DNA from: Thalassomonas viridans
GTDB taxonomy: Bacteria; Pseudomonadota; Gammaproteobacteria; Enterobacterales; Alteromonadaceae
Direction of reading: 5' to 3'
NCBI RefSeq assembly: GCF_000948985.2
Contig: NZ_CP059733.1
Location: forward strand, 2,108,001 to 2,172,000
Length of the DNA: 64,000 nucleotides
Shown: one piece after another, positions 61,050 to 64,000 of the stretch
Position numbering within the stretch: position 1 is the first letter of the stretch
How the letters are laid out: each line of letters starts with the position of its first letter
Translations under genes and position numbers: made by a program
The notes under the pieces: model-generated
Databases searched by the model: none
Seen by the model: only the letters and a program-made list of their open reading frames with translations
What the model was told of the DNA's origin: nothing

Positions 61050-61475
61050 ATGATATCTCTGATTTTAATTAACAGCCTGGTGGTGATTGCCGCCGTACTG
61101 ATACATTATGAATTTCTTTACCGCCTGAGCCGGTATCTTCCGAAAATGCAAATACATCACAGGTACCGGATTGTTTTTGGCGTACTCGGCGCCCTGACGG
61201 CCCATGCCGTCGAGATCTGGGTTTTTGCCTTTGCCTATTACTTTCTCAACCACAGCGACGCCTGGGGCCACCTGAGCGGCAATGTTACCGGCAGCTTGCT
61301 CGACTGCGGTTATTTCTCTTTTACGGTTTTTACCACCTTAGGTTTTGGCGATATACAGCCGGAGGGGGATTTAAGGTATCTGACCGGCATAGAGTCATTA
61401 ACCGGCCTGGTGCTGATCACCTGGACCGCTTCTTTTTTATATTACGAAATGCAAAGACACTGGGGGCTGGATTAA
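61050..61475 (+). CDS. Two-span ion-channel-like protein
   Basis: A 141-residue inner-membrane protein: spans near 5-22, 42-68 and 105-125, with the pore segment FTVFTTLGFGDIQPEGDLRY, where TLGFGD takes the place of the potassium selectivity filter TVGYGD. It belongs to the two-pore-helix ion-channel family. AAGAGGAAA precedes ATG 61050; an upstream extension is rejected. The TIR-domain protein follows after 180 bp, so a functional pair is possible. Confidence 0.82.
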   Translation: MISLILINSLVVIAAVLIHYEFLYRLSRYLPKMQIHHRYRIVFGVLGALTAHAVEIWVFAFAYYFLNHSDAWGHLSGNVTGSLLDCGYFSFTVFTTLGFGDIQPEGDLRYLTGIESLTGLVLITWTASFLYYEMQRHWGLD

Positions 61476-61655
61476 GCCGCCGCGGCCGTTTAAGAAGGAA
61501 AACCTGTTCATTAAGCGGATATCGGAGCAAGCCTTAGCCCTGTTTTCCGGTTTTTCACCTATAGTTTTCTCAGATCATGTTTTTACCGGAAAGGTCATGG
61601 CCGGCACGAAAAAACCTTGTGCCGGTGGTGATAAAGCCTGTGCTGGGGAAAAGAT

Positions 61656-63425
61656 ATGTCGGGGGAGATTTTTGTCAGCTACCGCTGGGGCGAGCAAAGC
61701 AAGGCCGCGGCATGGCAGCTTTATTCTGCTTTACAGCAAAAGCTGGGCAAAGACAGGATCGTTATCGATGTCAGGAGTGAGTTTACCGGCGAAAATATCC
61801 GCACAAAAATTTTGCAGGATTTAAAAGCCGCCAAGATATTGCTTGTGGTGATCCATCCGGACTGGATAGAAGGGATTCCGCAATTACATCATGAAGATAA
61901 TTACATAAAGCTGGAGATAGAAGCAGCAATAGAGCTGGGCTTGAGGATTATTCCTGTATTGCTGGAAGGCGCCGAAATGCCCGGCAAGGAAGTGCTTCCC
62001 GACAGTTTGTTTACCGTAGCCGATACCGGGGCATTTGCCATCACCGCGAGTGAAGCTTATGACCAGGCCGTAAACCGCCTGGCGTTAACCCTGAAAGCTC
62101 ACCTGCCGGGTAAAACCGTGGCCCTGCTGGAGTGGTTTGCCGATAAAAACAGCGCCGGCAATCTGGTGTTTGGGTTAATGATCGCCGCCGCCTTTTTGCT
62201 GTTTATCTCCAGAATGCTAGATATCCATATGCTTTATTTTACTACCAGTGTCCGGACCGATTTGGCCGGCGAGCAGGCGGACCGGGTGATTGAACGCGAG
62301 GGCGGGGTGCTGATGGCCTGGAACTGGTCTTTTGTGATCCTGGTGGTCATTCCCGCCATGACGCTTTTGTTCAGCAATACCTTGCGCCAGGGCAGGGAGC
62401 TGCTCGAACACCTGCGCATCAGGAAGATGCTGTTTTTTGTCGGTCCTGACAACCTAATGATGCCTATGGCCTCAAGAGGGCTTTGGGACAATATTGTGCG
62501 CCCGACCGCCGCCTGGTTCAGGTTCTTTGTGGTTCTAGGAGTCATACTGGCCATTGTGCAATGGTACCAATATTCCGGCCAGTGGTATTGGCAGGCATAT
62601 TCAAGGGAGCTTTTTTTACGGGTCAGCACCGGGGAAGACTGGCATATTGCCTGGGCTTTGGGGTTGGATAATTTGGCCCACTCCGGTCCTTATATTATCT
62701 CGTTCTCCCTGGTGATGTATTTGTTCTACACCATAAGTTCAGTAATCACCTATTCCTATTATGCCTTCTTGTTTAATTTTTTTTCGGAATTGTCGCAACT
62801 TACCAGCAGTGCCGGCGCCCGCGGCAGCCAGGTGCTGAAAATGGATGTTAACGACAGGGAGAGCGGGGGTTTAGCCGCCTTCAGGCAAATCCAGTCCTGC
62901 CATGCACAGTTTTGCCTGTGGAGCCTGGTTGCCATGTACCTGATGGCGCTGCGCAATGCCTATTTGCCCCATGTCTGCTATTTGCCGCAGGAGCTGCTGG
63001 CATATTTTGCCTCACCCGCGCAGGCCCTGGAGCAATGCGGCTCTATGGGGCGTTTTACCGCCAATATTTATCTCAGCTTTCAGTCTGTGATTCTTTCCCT
63101 GCTCAGGGGACAGCCGGACTTTTCCCTGTTGTTTTTTACCTATTCGGAGCCAAATTTATTTATTCTGGGATCGCTGTTTTATATGATCCTTATCGGCGGC
63201 TTTTTTTATCTGATCTCTTCCCGGATGCGTTCCATTGTCGAGTTGTCCCGGCGGCATGCCGGAGCCGGCACAGGAAATCGCCTGTTATCGGAGCTGAAAT
63301 CGGAAACCCGCAAAGTGCTGGTTATCCTGATGACAGGGGCCCTGTCTATCGTGTTTTTAAACCTTGGACCGCTTGTGTTATGTCTGGCAATGATATGGCT
63401 TTTTTTTAGGAGGAAAGCGCATTAA
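61656..63425 (+). CDS. TIR-domain multi-spanning membrane protein
   Basis: A 589-residue protein. The N-terminal TIR domain (about 3-140) begins EIFVSYRWGEQSKAAAWQL and has IKLEIEAAIELGLRIIPVLLEG, with a candidate catalytic glutamate at E87 or E89. Then come seven or eight membrane spans (near 165-185, 220-240, 290-305, 345-375, 420-440, 510-530, 555-585). TIR domains in bacteria often cleave NAD+ in anti-phage systems or act as scaffolds. Here the domain would sit in the cytoplasm on a membrane body. GGGGAAAAG precedes the ATG. No defence partner such as a sirtuin or cyclase is nearby. Confidence 0.85.
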   Translation: MSGEIFVSYRWGEQSKAAAWQLYSALQQKLGKDRIVIDVRSEFTGENIRTKILQDLKAAKILLVVIHPDWIEGIPQLHHEDNYIKLEIEAAIELGLRIIPVLLEGAEMPGKEVLPDSLFTVADTGAFAITASEAYDQAVNRLALTLKAHLPGKTVALLEWFADKNSAGNLVFGLMIAAAFLLFISRMLDIHMLYFTTSVRTDLAGEQADRVIEREGGVLMAWNWSFVILVVIPAMTLLFSNTLRQGRELLEHLRIRKMLFFVGPDNLMMPMASRGLWDNIVRPTAAWFRFFVVLGVILAIVQWYQYSGQWYWQAYSRELFLRVSTGEDWHIAWALGLDNLAHSGPYIISFSLVMYLFYTISSVITYSYYAFLFNFFSELSQLTSSAGARGSQVLKMDVNDRESGGLAAFRQIQSCHAQFCLWSLVAMYLMALRNAYLPHVCYLPQELLAYFASPAQALEQCGSMGRFTANIYLSFQSVILSLLRGQPDFSLLFFTYSEPNLFILGSLFYMILIGGFFYLISSRMRSIVELSRRHAGAGTGNRLLSELKSETRKVLVILMTGALSIVFLNLGPLVLCLAMIWLFFRRKAH

Positions 63426-63433
63426 CGGCCTGT

Positions 63434-63456
63434 GTGACATTTTTGTCACCTTTTTT
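63434..63456 (+). terminator. Terminator after the TIR gene
   Basis: GTGACA (63434-63439) and TGTCAC (63444-63449), loop TTTT, followed by C and six T. Confidence 0.8.
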
Positions 63457-63459
63457 GTC

Positions 63460-63503
63460 ATACAATACTGCGCCGGGTAAATATGCCCGGCGCAGTATTG
63501 TAT
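63460..63503. repeat. Perfect 18-bp hairpin before chrA
   Basis: The left arm ATACAATACTGCGCCGGG (63460-63477) and the exactly complementary right arm (63486-63503) are separated by TAAATATG. No T run follows. It may be a second terminator, a transcript-end stabiliser or a regulator site. Confidence 0.7.
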
Positions 63504-63530
63504 TAGGTAGTAAATCAAAGGTAGCTGTTG

Positions 63531-64000
63531 ATGTTTGATGTATTCAGGCAATTTTTCCTGTTGGGGCTTTTTAGTTTTGGCGGACCTGCCGCTCATATAG
63601 GTTATTTTCATAAGGCATTTGTCGTAAAAAGAAAATGGCTGGCGGAAGAAGAATTTGCCAACCTGGTGGCCATCAGCCATTTATTGCCGGGACCCGGCTC
63701 CAGCCAGGTAGGTTTTGCCATTGGCTACCACAGGCGTGGCCTTGGCGGCGCCTTGTGTGCTTTTGTTGGTTTTACCTTGCCGTCTGTGTTGTTAATGATG
63801 GGTTTTGCCTATTTTAGCCGGGTATTCGAGCATCATTTTGTTGTCGATAAAGTGATCCACGGGTTAAAACTGTTGGCGGTTATCGTGGTTGCCGATGCCG
63901 TGTTCGGCATGTTTAAAAGTTTTTGCCGTTGCTGCCTGACCCAGACCCTTTGCGTCCTGACCGCGATTGCTTTGTTACTTTTCCAGTCCATGGCGGCGCA
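63531..64000 (+). CDS. chrA: Chromate transporter ChrA, 5' part
   Basis: The frame is open to the window end, so only 156 residues are visible. They match the N-terminal half of the CHR family: FRQFFLLGLFSFGGPAAHIGYFHK, the EFANLVAISHLLPGPGSSQVGFAIGY signature, and hydrophobic spans. ChrA exports chromate or sulphate across the inner membrane. Start ATG 63531; there is no strong Shine-Dalgarno. Confidence 0.92.
   Translation, partial: MFDVFRQFFLLGLFSFGGPAAHIGYFHKAFVVKRKWLAEEEFANLVAISHLLPGPGSSQVGFAIGYHRRGLGGALCAFVGFTLPSVLLMMGFAYFSRVFEHHFVVDKVIHGLKLLAVIVVADAVFGMFKSFCRCCLTQTLCVLTAIALLLFQSMAA

Overview
The window looks like a chromosomal segment of a marine gammaproteobacterium of the Alteromonadales, most like Colwelliaceae such as Thalassomonas. 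This rests on style only: several TonB-dependent receptors, many LysR regulators, a SapC / tryptophan-halogenase-like locus, and short inverted-repeat elements. There are no rRNA genes, tRNA genes, CRISPR arrays or intact transposase genes. I count about 60 protein genes; the first and last run off the window.

Layout. 1-7.2 kb: a substrate-binding-protein tail, then a carbohydrate-type TonB receptor, SapC, a methyltransferase and a flavin-dependent halogenase-like protein. 7.2-13.4 kb: a LysR/SDR/lipoprotein locus with a duplicated operator, a NarL-type response regulator, and a 7TMR-DISM histidine kinase. 13.4-14.9 kb: an AHH nuclease toxin with an Imm11-like immunity protein. 15-18.6 kb: a Fur-type siderophore receptor and PepSY membrane protein. 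18.6-31 kb: a TetR/Rieske oxygenase pair, a frameshifted AraC-GyrI gene, two MITE-like elements, an HNH nuclease, small secreted proteins and an AMIN-amidase-LysM cell-wall hydrolase. 31-36 kb: a TPR histidine kinase flanked by two response regulators, then small enzyme-like genes. 36-40.3 kb: a copper locus (HMA-AraC regulator, CopA, a 41-aa membrane peptide, CopD). 40.5-44.5 kb: a beta-glucosidase, sugar symporter and LacI repressor. 44.5-46.1 kb: SoxR, a SoxR-type promoter driving a 33-aa protein with a decayed tandem copy, then a CsrB-like regulatory RNA on the minus strand. 46-64 kb: LysR/oxidoreductase pairs, a PBP2 paralogue, an unknown 426-aa protein, RsgA, pirin and isochorismatase-like hydrolases, a 2TM channel, a multi-spanning TIR protein and the start of ChrA.

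How parts work together. Four LacI-type operators (TGWAAGCGCTTWCA-like) lie upstream of the TonB receptor and the GH1/symporter/LacI operon, and a fifth, weaker one precedes the halogenase-like gene. This suggests one beta-glucoside regulon split over two places about 35 kb apart: outer-membrane uptake, inner-membrane transport and hydrolysis. The most novel items are the SoxR-linked microprotein pair, the CsrB-like RNA (about 18 GGA motifs, a terminator and an upstream GacA/UvrY-like box), the TIR membrane protein, and several very small genes tightly coupled to known operons.
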